Below, piece by piece: positions 1-11,587 of a DNA stretch of 64,000 nt (the stretch's first letter is position 1; the number at the start of each line of letters is the position of its first letter). Position numbers and translations under genes: made by a program. The notes below the pieces were generated by a model. It worked only from the letters and a program-made list of their open reading frames with translations, was not told the DNA's origin and did no database searches. The stretch is from Diplodia intermedia (Eukaryota; Ascomycota; Dothideomycetes; Botryosphaeriales; Botryosphaeriaceae). The stretch covers positions 124,001 through 188,000 of the forward strand of contig JAKEKT010000067.1 of assembly GCA_021495925.1 (NCBI GenBank), written 5' to 3'.

Positions 1-754
1 AGTCACTATCGTGACCGCGTGAGCTTGTTCCAACACTACCACAAACAACCACCAAATACGCATGGATCATGTGATGCAGCAGCGTTCCCACAATCTCATC
101 CCTGTTCGCACCCTGCAGAGACATGGCGTTTAGCTCAATCTTCACCTTGACCTTCACATTCTCTTCTTTCTTACCCCCTACAGCCCTACCGTTTCCCTCG
201 CTCGTCTTCTCTAGCCCTCCTATCACCACCGTTCGCCCGCTGACCTGCATATCCAAGTTCGCCCACGCCAGTTCAACGACGCGCTCGTCCAGCATGCCAT
301 CGAAGACGGAGGTGCCGAGAGACGCGAAAATGAGTGACGGGTATGAGCGCCATGCATGCGGCGAGACAGGAAAGGCGCGGGCGGCAGTGATTGCTTCTCC
401 AGGTAAAGGGGTGGGAGAGGATGTGGTAATGACAGTCCACTTTGGTGAGGATAAGGGTGCTGGCAACGTGCGAAGGTGGTCGAGCAGGTGGGCCACAGCG
501 TAGTGGATGTTCCAGGTGCCGGGCTCTGGGCGGGGGCTGGTGCGGCTAAGATGGTCAGTCTCAGCGGCTAGAGATCTTGCTGGTGACATTGAGGCTGCTG
601 AAAAGGATGATGAATGAGCTTTCGATCTGATCTCATTCCGGTATCGGAGGCCTGTGGGGTGGTGTTCGCAGCTTTCATCGGATGATGATGCGGACGACGC
701 GAGAGAAGAATCGAAGTCGTCTAGCGAGGAACTGGGGTACAAGTATGGTTTCAT
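1..754 (-). CDS. SprT-like family protein, partial (C-terminus outside window)
   Basis: On the minus strand one open frame runs from an ATG at 754-752 to the window edge without a stop, giving at least 251 residues with no intron needed. The first ~60 residues are Ser/Asp-rich and look disordered. A globular part follows, ending in a segment that reads NRDEIVGTLLHHMIHAYLVV. This resembles the zinc-protease helix of the fungal SprT-like family, whose usual motif is HExxH. Here the motif reads HHMIH, so the general-base Glu position is His (bases about 55-75). SprT/Spartan proteins act on DNA-protein crosslinks; whether this branch is catalytic is unknown. The family call comes from the motif and its context only. 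The distal zinc ligand would lie outside the window. Confidence 0.55.
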   Translation of the reverse strand, partial: MKPYLYPSSSLDDFDSSLASSASSSDESCEHHPTGLRYRNEIRSKAHSSSFSAASMSPARSLAAETDHLSRTSPRPEPGTWNIHYAVAHLLDHLRTLPAPLSSPKWTVITTSSPTPLPGEAITAARAFPVSPHAWRSYPSLIFASLGTSVFDGMLDERVVELAWANLDMQVSGRTVVIGGLEKTSEGNGRAVGGKKEENVKVKVKIELNAMSLQGANRDEIVGTLLHHMIHAYLVVVCGSVGTSSRGHDSD

Positions 755-1661
755 TATAGTGCTGAATGACCCCGTGATGACTGGATATTGTGAGCAACCG
801 GGCATAGCGATGTGTGCAGAACGCCAACTGGCAGGTATGTGTCCATTCCTTATATCAGTATACCTCGCAGCAATGGTCTAAGCGTATAGCACCAAGTTTC
901 CGGGTTCACCAGAGGATCCGGGTGCGTTGCTCCATAGTTTGGACGTGTCGTGGAGCATTCGTTTGTAAACAAACCCGCGTAACGTCGAGTGCTTGCCAAA
1001 CTTTGCAGTCCAGCCAGGTGGCTTGCCAGCTTCGCAGGGCTTCGATTGTGAGGGCAAACGCCCGACAGCCAGCACCTAGAGATAGGATAAGCCACGTTGG
1101 AGAGAGATGTGGACGTTTACAGCATCTACCGCGAGATCATCCTGGTTAGGAGGACATGTTGCATCTCGCGATAACAAGTTATAACGAGGCGGATCACCGG
1201 AGAACGGAGTAAAGCTCCAATTGGAATGACCAGACAGCCGTACGACAAGCAACGCCGAAAGCGACTATTGAGAGATGAGGAGAGAGTGCAGCAAACATGG
1301 GTCTTTTTGCTGTCCAAGAGCAGTCTTTCTGAATCCAGGCAAAAAGAGAAACGCAGTGGGGATATATCATTTAGCCTGCTCATAACTGATGTAGCTCCAG
1401 CCAAGGAGGAGTAAATAGGAAAGTCATGAAAATTTACAACATCATCCGCCATGTCATGTCGAAAATGGGGGGCCGAACACGTGCGATTGGTCAATTGGCG
1501 GACTTCCTCCACCCCCGGTCGTTACCGAGCGGTTGCCAACCGCCGAGATCGCCCAGCTCGAAAGGGATGAGATTCAAAGCGCAAGACGCAACCCACTTCT
1601 ATTTTGGCCATTAGAGACGCCTTGCTGCTGAAACGTACGCAGGAAAGTGGTCTGTGGCCGC
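755..1661. other. Intergenic, no gene seen
   Basis: This stretch separates the SprT-like gene start from the stop of the Mpv17-family gene; both are on the minus strand. Open frames here are short, overlap on both strands and show no family motif. It should hold the promoter of the SprT-like gene and the 3' UTR of the Mpv17-family gene. Confidence 0.6.
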
Positions 1662-2539
1662 TTAGTACCGGGGCCTACCGTATTCGTCGCGGTCGCCAAC
1701 GGTGCTGCGGCTGTCGCCGTAGTGCTTTCTCCTCAGAGCAGCGAGCCTCTTCTTCTTGGTGTGGGCATTGACGTAGGTGCCAATGATGAAGCCAATAATG
1801 TTGAAGAAAGGCACCCACGTCTCCTGGGGCAGGAACTTCTGGGCGAAAGCAAGGGCAATGGGCGACGTGATCCAGCTGACCTTCATGACGGGCATGAAGC
1901 CAGCCTTGACGGTGGCACGCACCTGGTGGAAGGTGCGCGCGCCAGCAATAACGGCCATGGAAGTCAGGTAGACGGCGTTTTGGATGGGCGAAACCTAAAG
2001 ATGGAACGATCAGCGGGATGAGCGCGCAGCAACAACGCAGGGTCCAGCGGGCACACGCACGACCAGATTGCTGACTAGAATCTGCAGGATCTTGGCCTTC
2101 AGGCTCGTCCGTCCCTGGAACAGCTTCTGGAGGACGTGAATGAGGACATGGCCGAGCGGGGCGCTGATAAAGGCGCCGTAGATGGCCATCTTGGGGACGC
2201 GCGAGGTGAAGTAGCCGCCGTCCTTGTTGCGGTCGTGGGCAATCCACGAGGCAAGAAACTCCTGCAGGCCGGACAGGGTGCCCGAGGTGAGCATCTTGGT
2301 GCGCAGCGGGTTGCTCTGGAGCTGCTTGAGGTAGGCCTACGTGGGGCAGCATCAGCGGAGATTGCAACGAGCGAGGCGCGAGAGGGCCAGCGCACCTGGA
2401 GGTAACCATTGGCGCCGCCGCCGCGGGTCAGGGCCTCGCCGACATCGTGGACCAGGTCGTCGTGCTTGCCGCCCTTCGGGACGGGCGCGGAGGTGCCGGT
2501 CGTGGTCTTGACGGACTCCTTCTCGAACTTGACCGACAT
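1662..2539 (-). CDS. Mpv17/PMP22 family integral membrane protein
   Basis: Three exons on the minus strand (2539-2396, 2336-2061, 1994-1662) join in frame to a 250-residue protein. The introns are 59 and 66 nt with GT-AG ends. The N-terminal ~45 residues are polar. After that come four hydrophobic stretches typical of the Mpv17/PMP22 family, then the conserved C-terminal signature, read here as WVPFFNIIGFIIGTYVNA. It ends in a basic tail (HTKKKRLAALRRKH). Family members sit in peroxisomal or inner mitochondrial membranes and are linked to small-solute permeability; the substrate is not known. The basic tail and length fit the PMP22-like fungal branch. The start is the first in-frame ATG of exon 1. 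The gene is divergent from the unknown gene at 3571. Confidence 0.85.
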
Positions 2540-3570
2540 GGCGGGAATCAGCGGGCAGCGATGGGCGGCCGCGGGGGAAGGGTGCGAGGCGACGGCGGGC
2601 GGGGGCTGGGAGCGGCGTGGTATCGAGAGGGCGGGACTGAGGTGTTTGGTGTTTGTTGTCGGGGCGCGCAGCTGTCGGCGGCGGCCGAGGCAGGCAGGAG
2701 CCCCCAGCCCTCGGGATTTGGCGCGATGCGACGGCAAATCGAACGGGGCACGGTGACGGCTCGCTGGCGCCAATGCGGGGAAGACGCGCCTCGCCAACAA
2801 ACCACTCATCTCTACAAATACTCGCACCTCACTCCCCGACCTCTGTCGCCGTGCTGCCCCCTCGACGCCCTGCCCGAGGCTTCCGCCCGCCGTGCCGAGG
2901 GCGCTCCAGCCACGCTGCTCCCCTCCCGTCACTTCTTCCGCACGGCTGATGATCGGCGCGCGCTCTCGTGAGACACAGCAGGCATCGCGCGGCCTGCAAC
3001 GAACGGCCGGCGAGGAGGCGCCGAACGGACCGGCTGGTGTCGCGAGGTCGAGCGGCGCCGGCGGCGGCCGATGCGAGCGAGGGGCGCCGGCGCGTTGGGG
3101 CATCTGGTTGCGCTGTCGTCAATGCTCGCGGGACTGGAATGCCGAATTGCGATAAGAAATGCGCAGTTGGATAAGACAAAAAGAATTGCTTGCTGCCTCA
3201 CTTCATTTCCTCCCACCCCCCTGCGAACTCAACCAGTCGGTGAGAGCGGCGCGCGCTGTTGCTGCTGCTGCTGCTGCTCCTGCCGTCGCGCATTCAACTG
3301 CGCCGGCCGCCCGCCGCTCCTGCCCATCACGACCATCAGACAATCACAACACCAGCCCACTCATCCTCTGCACCCGCGCCCCCGCCGCCTGCTCACTGTC
3401 ATTCCTTTGCAATCCCCAGAATGAACAGGCCCATTGTTTGACTCCGCGAAACTCTCCCACGCACGCCCTTATCCTCCGCCTCGCCGACTCCACCTGCCGC
3501 CGCGCTTCAACACCACGCTGCGCCAGACCTTCTGACCCGATTGCTTCGATCGCGCCCCCTTCGCCCCCTC
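2540..3570. promoter_or_regulatory. Divergent intergenic region with a CTG-type microsatellite
   Basis: About 1 kb lies between the start codons of the Mpv17-family gene (-) and the unknown gene (+), so both promoters must be here. A near-perfect GCT/CTG trinucleotide run lies at about 3255-3284. The stretch before the plus-strand ATG (3330-3570) is pyrimidine-rich, as fungal leaders often are. Many overlapping open frames reflect high GC and look non-coding. Confidence 0.5.
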
Positions 3571-5037
3571 ATGCCTGCCATGCATGACAGCCAGCCTGCT
3601 CCGGGCAGCGACCCGCCCGGTCCTGAGCAAGTGCGTGTCACGCGACCTCACTTGAGAGCAATTTACTTACTGCACCACCAGAAGCCGCCTGTGGCCAACA
3701 AGGTTCCGGACGCGTCGCAGTTTCCCAGGCCGCCGCGCGCTCCCTACACGCCGCATTGCACTCATGTTACCATGACCCGCGCCTATGGCGCCACTTGCCA
3801 GAACTGCAACCGCAAGTCTCCCTTGGGTTGGGTCTGGCAATGCACCTACGACGAGGCCGACGACCCGTGGGCTGTCGTCAAGGACCGCCAGCCTGCTGTT
3901 GATGCTTGCGATCCCTCTGACCGCATTGCCGTAATGAAGGCCCTCAAGTTCCATCAGTCCGTCATCGACCAGGCTGAGAACGGCCTCTACACGCCTGAGC
4001 AGATTGACCGCCTCATCGTCCAAAAGCAGAAGGTGCTTGATACCATCAACAGCCAGAGCCCTGACAAGTCTGCCGAAGGTAATGTCGAGCAGTCTGAAGA
4101 TGCGGACATACGCTCTTTGATTGCTAACTTGGTGCGCCAAGAAATCCGCGCCCAGCTCTCTTCTGCCAGTGCCACCACCGTGGCCAAGGAGCGTGCCAAG
4201 CATGCCAGAACTGTCCATCCACGGTGCAGGTACAAGTGCTGTCAGTCTTGCCGCGCTGACTACAGGGTAAGCAAGCTCTCCCGGGGTCGCAAGGGATCCA
4301 CCGCTCACAATTGTCTTCAGGGCCGTGCCTTTGAGTCCTTCGATGCTGTGCTCAATGGAGAGGTGAAGCCTCTGCGGTTAGCCGAGCTTTCTGGCTTGCC
4401 TGTCCGCGATGCCCAAGTCATGCGTAACATAGGCATGACACCCCTTCCCCTTTTGGTTGAAAGTTCAATTCCTACCGACTCTGAAAACAGCGAGCCTGAA
4501 GACATTGAGCCCGCAGACAGCGATCCTGCGGACAGCATCCGTACCTGGAGGACCACCGACTCCACCCATGAGCACCGCAACCGCGAGTCTGCCCAAGCCA
4601 GGGCCTTCTACAGCGTCGAGCCAGTGAACGACTTGGCCATGTACGAAAGTATGCACTTCAACGACTTTTCTTTCCGCCGCAGTGTTCGCAACAGCGTATC
4701 GCTCGCTGTCAAACATGTCTTTGGCAAGCGCCGCGATTCCTCGTCTGATGGTTCTGCAGTCACCCTTCCTGTAGCTCGTTCCACAATGCTCTCAAAGAAT
4801 CCGCAAGATTCCGGTCTCAGTCTTCCGAGGTCCTTCTTTTCTCCCCGCAACCCCTCAATATTGGCCGTTGCTCCCAGCACCATCATGCGTGAAGGCATTC
4901 CCACGCCTGCGCCCACCTGCTCTTCAAGCATCAATAGCAGTGTTGTCGACGACGATGGCGGCGTCAGTCTGAGTGAAGAGCCTACTCAGCTTTCCAAGCC
5001 CGGCCCTCTACCCCAGGCTTTCATTACTCAGGCCTGA
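3571..5037 (+). CDS. Fungal protein of unknown function with CxxC pairs
   Basis: An open frame runs from the ATG at 3571 to the TGA at 5035-5037. Two stretches inside it look like introns whose lengths are multiples of three: 3631-3681 (51 nt, GTGCGT...CAG) and 4267-4320 (54 nt, GTAAGC...CAG). Removing them gives about 453 residues and joins a Cys-rich segment directly to a GRAFESFDAV segment. Visible features are an early CQNC pair with WQC, a second Cys cluster (CRYKCCQSC) near residue 200, an acidic middle with repeated ESEDxEPADSDPADS-like text, and a Ser-rich C-terminus. The two Cys clusters could bind zinc. I do not recognise a characterised family, though the Cys cluster followed by SFDAV looks like a conserved fungal arrangement. 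Confidence 0.75.
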   Translation: MPAMHDSQPAPGSDPPGPEQVRVTRPHLRAIYLLHHQKPPVANKVPDASQFPRPPRAPYTPHCTHVTMTRAYGATCQNCNRKSPLGWVWQCTYDEADDPWAVVKDRQPAVDACDPSDRIAVMKALKFHQSVIDQAENGLYTPEQIDRLIVQKQKVLDTINSQSPDKSAEGNVEQSEDADIRSLIANLVRQEIRAQLSSASATTVAKERAKHARTVHPRCRYKCCQSCRADYRVSKLSRGRKGSTAHNCLQGRAFESFDAVLNGEVKPLRLAELSGLPVRDAQVMRNIGMTPLPLLVESSIPTDSENSEPEDIEPADSDPADSIRTWRTTDSTHEHRNRESAQARAFYSVEPVNDLAMYESMHFNDFSFRRSVRNSVSLAVKHVFGKRRDSSSDGSAVTLPVARSTMLSKNPQDSGLSLPRSFFSPRNPSILAVAPSTIMREGIPTPAPTCSSSINSSVVDDDGGVSLSEEPTQLSKPGPLPQAFITQA

Positions 5038-5736
5038 ACGGCGCTCGCGAGGATATTCAGGCTTCCTACTCAGCGGTTACGGCATATCAGAGCTTCCGGC
5101 ACTCACGGTTTTATCATCAGCGACGAGCATGCTTCAGTGTATCACTATAAGCTTTTCTTTTCGGTCCAGGCTCCTCACAGGTTTCTGCTTTTCGAACATC
5201 ATCAGGAATTTCTTAATTGCGTTCGGGGCAGGTGCAAAGCACCGTGGGGATTTTCAATCGTTTCCTTCAATCCCGTTTTTTTTCCTCCTCAGGATTTTTA
5301 CTTCTGCTCACCGAGCTGAACTAGGGACAGAGCAATTTTGGTCTGGGCATTATAGAATCATCAAACGGGGAGCTATTGCACAAGTGTACTTTTAGATGAT
5401 GAGATATCCGGGATGAGATATCCACAAGAGGTAACAATCCAGAGGATGCAATAGGCAATGGAAATTGCATTGATCTACAACAGCGTCAAAGCACGAATAC
5501 TTGGGCGTGATGAGTGTATTAAACCTTGATCAAGGGAAACTTCAGCCTCTTCGTTGTGAAGTGTGAAATTCTAAATCCATCCGGATATCGTATCTATGCC
5601 AACTCCCACTACGCCCTCTTACTACCTGATTCGAGGCATGCTCAAAAAAAAATCGAAGTCCGTTGAACATCATCTGGGAATTTCTCAAACCCTTTGATGT
5701 GTTCGTTCAAGAAACACGTCGCCTCCTTTCACTCTA
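5038..5736. other. Convergent 3' region, no gene seen
   Basis: The unknown gene (+) and the ABC transporter (-) end toward each other here. The sequence is more AT-rich than the flanking genes and has no supported coding frame. It should hold the two 3' UTRs. Confidence 0.6.
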
Positions 5737-8700
5737 CTATTCGTCTCCACCTTTACCACTCTTCCTCGAGAACATGCCAGTCACTTTCTTCATCGCCTTA
5801 CTCAATCCACCAAACAACAACCCGAAGCCAAACTTCCATCCCTTAATACGCACCGAGTACACAAAGAAGTACACGAGCGCCCAGTTGGTCACGACAAATG
5901 CCAGGAAGATGCCGAAGTCGCGCCACTTGTCGCCGGCGCTGATGTTGAGAGTAGACAAGTAGTCGTCGCCGGTCGTATAAGGGCAGTACTGGCAGTCGCT
6001 CGTGGCGTCCGGGTTGAGCAGGTGGCCGGGGGAGGCGTCGGCGAAGGCTCCGGCGTAGGATCGACAGGTCTGGTTGGGCGGCGGATCGAAACGCGCAGAT
6101 TCCTGGCTCGTGCATTGCACGGGCTGGTTGTGTAGAGTTGCTGCCAGTACACCACCGATCCACCAGGTGGAGGGGTTGACATAGTACCTGTCGAATCGTT
6201 GTCAGTGGTTTGTTTTGGAAGGAAGATTTCCGCGTGGAGAGGGAAGCTCTTGTAGAAAGCGACGGGTTGTCAGAGTACTTACATCCAGTATTTCCAGAAG
6301 ACGGGGAGCATGGAGTACGGTCGGACAACACCGTTGAAGAGCGAGAACATGACGAAGAAGAACGGTAGCACATTCGAGATCACTGTGAAGGATGGCGCGA
6401 AGGCGGTGATCCATTGGCCCCAACTGGCCTGGAAAAAGAAGAACAGAAGGGTCATGAGGAAGACGTATCCAGACGTGGATGAATCTGTAGGAAGGCCGGT
6501 GGCAAAGTACCAGAGCACATAGTAGACAACGGCCCCGACGATTGCCGGCGGGACTTCGCCAACCACTTGTGCTGTTGTGAAGGCAACCCAACCATAGATA
6601 CGGGAAGGGTGCTCACGGGCCTGCCACAGCGCCATGTTCTGGAAGAATTTGGGGACGACGGAGTTGACGATGGCCGGGGGGAAGACGATGATCAGGAAAG
6701 CCGTGAACATGCGGTTTTGCATGTCCTGCGCCGAGTTTCCAAGCTGCCAGAAGGTGAAGCCGTTGAAGACGCCAATGATGACAGACACAAACAGCTTGCC
6801 GTAGAGATAACTGGGGTCTCTCCAGAATTGAATGAACAGCCGTTTGGTGAGCATGGTGGTCTGGAGCCAGACTGGAGCAGCGAACTCTCGCGCTTGGCCT
6901 GCTTGGCGGGGAACCCTGTCCTCCTTCCTCTCGCTGTTGATACGGTCGATCTCCTCAAGCATCCGCTTGTTGTTCTCCGACTCTTTCCATTCCCTGTTCC
7001 AGTCGATCCTCGTACCATCAGCCTTTCTACCGCCCTTGGCTGCCGTTTCGAGAATGAATTCCGCAACGTTTTTCTGGGGTGGACATTGCACACCACGCTC
7101 TGCGAAGTAATCGACAACGTCTTTTCCATTCTCGCCCACGGGACCGAAGTAGAAGGTATTGCCACCTGGGTTCAGAGCGAGGATCATGTCGAACTGCTGG
7201 ATGAGGATTGACGATGGCTGGTGGATTGTGGCAGTGATGCTCTGCCCAGCCTGGGAGAGTTTCTTCAAAAACCTCACTATAGAATAGGCGGAGTTGCTAT
7301 CCAGACCACTGGTCGGCTCGTCAAGAAACAAGAGCAGAGAAGGTTTGGCGGCCAGCTCAACGCCAATCGTCAGTCGCTTCTTCTGCTCCACACCAAGTGA
7401 GCTGATGATCGCGTCTTCCAAATCGCCAAGTTCAAGCAAGTCAATGACCTTATCGACATAGTCGATCTTCTCTTTGCGAGGGATCTCCTTGTCCTGGCGA
7501 AGGATTGCGGAGAATTCTAGCGCTTCCCTAATGGTAGCCGTCTGATCGTGGATGTCCATTTGTTCGCAGAAACCAGTGCCGCGCTGAAAGTCGAGGTCAA
7601 GCGGTCTCCCGTCCACAAGCATGTCGCCAGTGATGACACCGACCTTCTGCCGTTGGGCAAGTGTGTTGAGAAGGGTCGTTTTTCCGGCTCCCGAAGCCCC
7701 CATTAGGGCGACCATGACACCCGGTTTGGCAAAGCCGGAGACGTCATTCAGAAGCTTCTTCTCTCCGCCAAGATAGGGTACGGTGTAGGAAACATTCTTC
7801 CAGGTGAAAATGCTGTCACTGTTGGTGATCGATTCGAGGGCTTCGTCCGCCTTTGACTTTGTCTTCGCCATCGCCAGTTCGGCGTCCTCATTGCTTGAAG
7901 CGTGTGTCGCCGACACAGCAGCCTTTTCCTCGTCGTCAGGCTTTGCCTGCTCCTTCAGTGCCTGTTTCGCCCGCTTGCTTCTCTTGAAAACCAGCGCGCC
8001 GCCGCCGCTTTGCGCAAAGTTGAAGAGCTCCGTTGCTGCCGCGGTGATGAGGATGTAGAGAACGGTGAAGGCAATCACCACCCCAAAGTTGCGCCAGAGG
8101 TGAGATCGCGTGTATGTGTACGTAGTGCCAATATAATCGGATCCTGGAACTACCCTCGAATTGGGCGACGCACCAGAGATGGCGCAACCCTGATATGCAG
8201 GATCGACGCCTGGCCCCTGCGGAACCAGTTGTTCGGGAGCACAATCCATTGTTCTCCCCGAGAACTCGTTCGACAGGACTGCCTCGAAGGAATATGAGAT
8301 TGGATTGACGTAGTACAACCAGCCAAACCAGATGTAATTGCTCGTCAGCTGGGGCTTGACGATCACGTAGCCGGTGAAGATGACCAGCAGGTTCAGGGCA
8401 ATACCGCTGAAGCGCACCGCATCATCGATCGATGGAGATAGTGCGGCAAACATACGGTAAAGTGCCGTAATGCAGATCGTTGTCGTGTAGATGAACAGCA
8501 TGTAGATGAAGAACTTCCCCGCCTCGACGTCCAGGTTGGTCATGAAGTACATGATTATGGCGAAGACTATGACCTGAACCAGTATCATGGGGAAGTCTGT
8601 CACCACTCGAGCGATACTGACTGCAGAAGGGCGATAGAAGGCGTATTCCTTGTGGCGGGCGACAACGAGGCGTCCGCTTACCGCCTTCATCAGTTCACTA

Positions 8701-10580
8701 AGCTGGAGCCAGCCTAGGAAGAGTATGGAGAAGAAGAGAGCACCTCCTCTACTGAACGCACCTTGGGTGCTTAGCGGTTGCCCGTAGAAAAGGCTGCCGA
8801 CGATGAGCGCGTTGCTAATGATGATGAAGGCTTTGGTGATCAAGGTCTGCCGGTCGCCGAAGATCAACCAAAGCTCACGAAGCGTACAGGCGTACACCTG
8901 GCGAATGAAGCTGACGGTGTAGCTTGAGTCCTTCATGACCGTCTTGCTCTTTTGCTCTCGGGTAGTTGCTTCAAATTCTCTGGCGTCGGCGTAGTCATTG
9001 TGCTCCAATTCCCGCTCGTACTCCTCGATGTCGCGCAGAACCCGCCTGTAAACGTCCGAGGACCTATACGCCTTCTCCAGCTCTTCGGGCGTTCTCGGTG
9101 CTCTATCCTTGAAGCCTTCCCGGAAACGGCGCTCGTTGGGATCAGTGATTGCGGTCAGGAAGTCGGGAGTGGTCTGTCGCTCGGGGCAGAAGTACCCAAG
9201 GTCAATGAAGTACTGCTTTGCATCTTCTGCGGGGCCGTTGTAGATGCACCTCCCAGCATCGATGACCACTACCCTGTCCATTTGCTCGTAGATCTGTTCA
9301 CCAGCCTGATATAGAGTCACAATGGTCGTCCTGTCGCTAACGTCGGTCATGATCCGAAGAGATTTGGCGTAGTCCAAAGCTGTGGAACTGTCCAGGCCGC
9401 GGGTGGAGTTGTCCCAGGTGACGACGGCCGACTTCGCTGCCAACGTCTCGGCGATGGATACACGCTTCCGCTCCCCGCCAGAAACACCGCGGACAAACTC
9501 GTCGCCGACAAGGGTGTGCTTTGTGTGGCTTATGCCAAACATTTTGAGGAGAGCTTCAACGATGATGGGAATCTCGCCCCCCTCGCGTTTCTTGGTTTTG
9601 TTCATGAGTGAGAACTTCAGGGTCTGCCAAACAGTCAAGGAAGCAAAGTGTTTGTCGTCCTCGGGGTTGTACGTAACCTCGCCCCGGTATTGCTTCCTTT
9701 GCTTGTCTGCGTTGATACCGCCGTAGTTGACTTCACCGGTGACGCCGGCGTAGTCGTCCCGCTTATTCGAAATAGCCTTCAGGAAGGTGGAGCAGCCAGA
9801 GCCCGGGCGGCCAAGCACAAGCATCATTTCTCCGTTGCGTACAATGCCCGAGAAGTCGTGTATGAGGTCGCGCGTCTTTGCATGTTGGTTCAGACGGAGG
9901 GCCGGAACAAAACGGCTTATGATGCGGTAGAGATCGGGGCCAAAGGTTCCCATGATGGCATCCGGAAGTGTCTTGACAAACGTTGCCGTAGAGCCAGTGC
10001 CTTTGACGGTGAGGTTCTTCCAGACAACGCCAACCCGTTTGGCGGAGCGGCCGTCTGTCCGCTTCTCAAAGTGGCCTTCGCGCATGAACTCTTCCAGCTG
10101 GAAATCCTCCTCTGACGAGGAGTCGAGGTGGACGTCCCCGGCGGTTTCTTTGGTCGCCTGGGATTCCAGGGCGTCTCCATCAGTGTCTGCGAGCTCCGAC
10201 TTGCTGGACGGCGGGGCATCAGCAGGAGCGTGCCGTGAGCTCACGCCGCTGATGGTACGGAACAAGGTCTCGCCGTCGGCTGCTCTCGATCGTGGCACGG
10301 ATTTCTGAGAGGTTCTGGAGCGGGTTTGGGACAGGGCGGAGAGATCGCGGCGGAGAGTCTCATACTCTTGGATGGCACGCCGCTGATCCCGGATGCCGGT
10401 GTCTCGCTCGCCCCAGGTACCCTCAACGCTCGCGTCCGAGGTGCGCGCGGTGCCAGCAGCATTGCCATGGTCGTTGGAGCGGGCCACGGCGTCGTCACGT
10501 GTGTCCGGAGGGGAGTTGTGCCACGGGTTGTCCGTCGGATGCCGCGAGACGCGGTCTTCGGCAATGGAGGTCGCCCACAT
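5737..10580 (-). CDS. PDR-type (ABCG) full-size ABC multidrug transporter
   Basis: Two exons on the minus strand (10580-6283 and 6187-5737) encode 1582 residues, normal for fungal PDR/CDR pumps. The 95-nt intron begins GTAAGT. The order is NBD-TMD-NBD-TMD. NBD1 has the degenerate PDR Walker A GRPGSGCST near residue 256, signature VSGGERKRVS and Walker B WDNSTRGLDSST. NBD2 has canonical GASGAGKTT near residue 960, and FLDEPTSGLDS. The signature of NBD2 reads LGVEQKKRLT, as is usual in the family. The C-terminal TMD carries a Cys-containing extracellular loop before the last helix. Such proteins sit in the plasma membrane and export azoles, other xenobiotics or metabolites. A TTG upstream (10625) is in frame, but the ATG at 10580 is the better start. 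The N-terminal ~150 residues are polar and probably disordered. Confidence 0.95.
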
Positions 10581-11587
10581 GGTGTTGCGGACAACGGCGA
10601 GGGCGGGGTGGTGCTTTGTGGACAAGCAAAGGGAGCCGCAGATGGCTCCCTGCTTTAAGCACGTTGAGTGATTGCCAACAGGGCTGGTCCGGGGAGCTGG
10701 AAGCGGAGAAAGGCAGCGGTGTCCGGGCAGGTCAAAAGTGTCAACGGTGTAGCGGGCATAAGGCTAACGCCGCCGTGGAGCGCAACTGGCTAGCGGTGAG
10801 CCTAAGCTCTCCCGAAGGGGCAGTGAGGTCATCGTGGAGATAGCACTGGCACCGCGATTTCTAAGCCGCCCCGCTACACCCGCCGCCCATTGTCCGGCGC
10901 ACGGGCTGCCTGCATTCCGCGTCTTCGCACGCAAAATTTGCAACGCAACCTGCCCGAGCGAGGGCAATCGCCCGGGGACAAGCGTGCTGGGAGAAGCGGA
11001 CCGGGGTGCAGGGGCGGGGCGCGTAGTACCGCAGCGCCCATCAGAGGAGCAGAAGCGGCCATTAGCCGGGAGTCGTTCGCAGCTGATCAGTCGTCCGCGC
11101 ATTCACGTCCATGGTGTTGCCTCATTGGCGCAATGCTGACGAAGCGGACCCGATCCCGGGCGAATGCTCCCAAAACCACACCGCACGATGCTGACTGCGT
11201 CGGCGAGGGGGCAGCGGCTGCGTCCGCGGCGTGCAGACGGCAGATGAATCATTGTGACGGACAGCAGGCTGGCTTCCTAGCGCAGGCTAGCGGACGCGGC
11301 CGGCCGCACCGATCGGCGAGGTGGTGATGCATGTCAGCGGCGGAGCAGGGCAATAACGGCACATGGCAGCGCGTGTGCGTGCGGCGGCGTCAGCTCCGTG
11401 TCTCGCGCCGGTTCTGGTGTTGGGAGATGACGGGCGGTGGGCCAGCATGAGCCAGTGCCAGCGTGCCAGTGGCGGCGGCTCTTGCGCACTGCAGCCCGTC
11501 GATCGCCTGGCGCCCGGGCCTCAACGCGTCGCCCAACTTTATCGCAACGCCAGCTGCACGCTTCGACAACGCCCCCGCCTCCCCGCC
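10581..11587. promoter_or_regulatory. Divergent promoter region, ABC transporter and VPS16
   Basis: About 1 kb of GC-rich sequence lies between two divergent start codons. I see no clear TATA box and no exact PDRE (TCCGCGGA). A near match, TCCGCGGC, occurs at about 11222. Open frames on both strands look like GC-driven noise. Confidence 0.45.

Noticed and set aside
123..503. Plus-strand open frame of 126 codons
   Set aside because: It is antisense to the SprT-like coding frame, which is longer, continuous to the window edge and carries a family-like motif.
1675..2409. Minus-strand 244-codon frame overlapping the Mpv17-family gene
   Set aside because: It runs through both introns in a different frame with Arg/His/Pro-rich low-complexity translation; the spliced frame carries the family signature.
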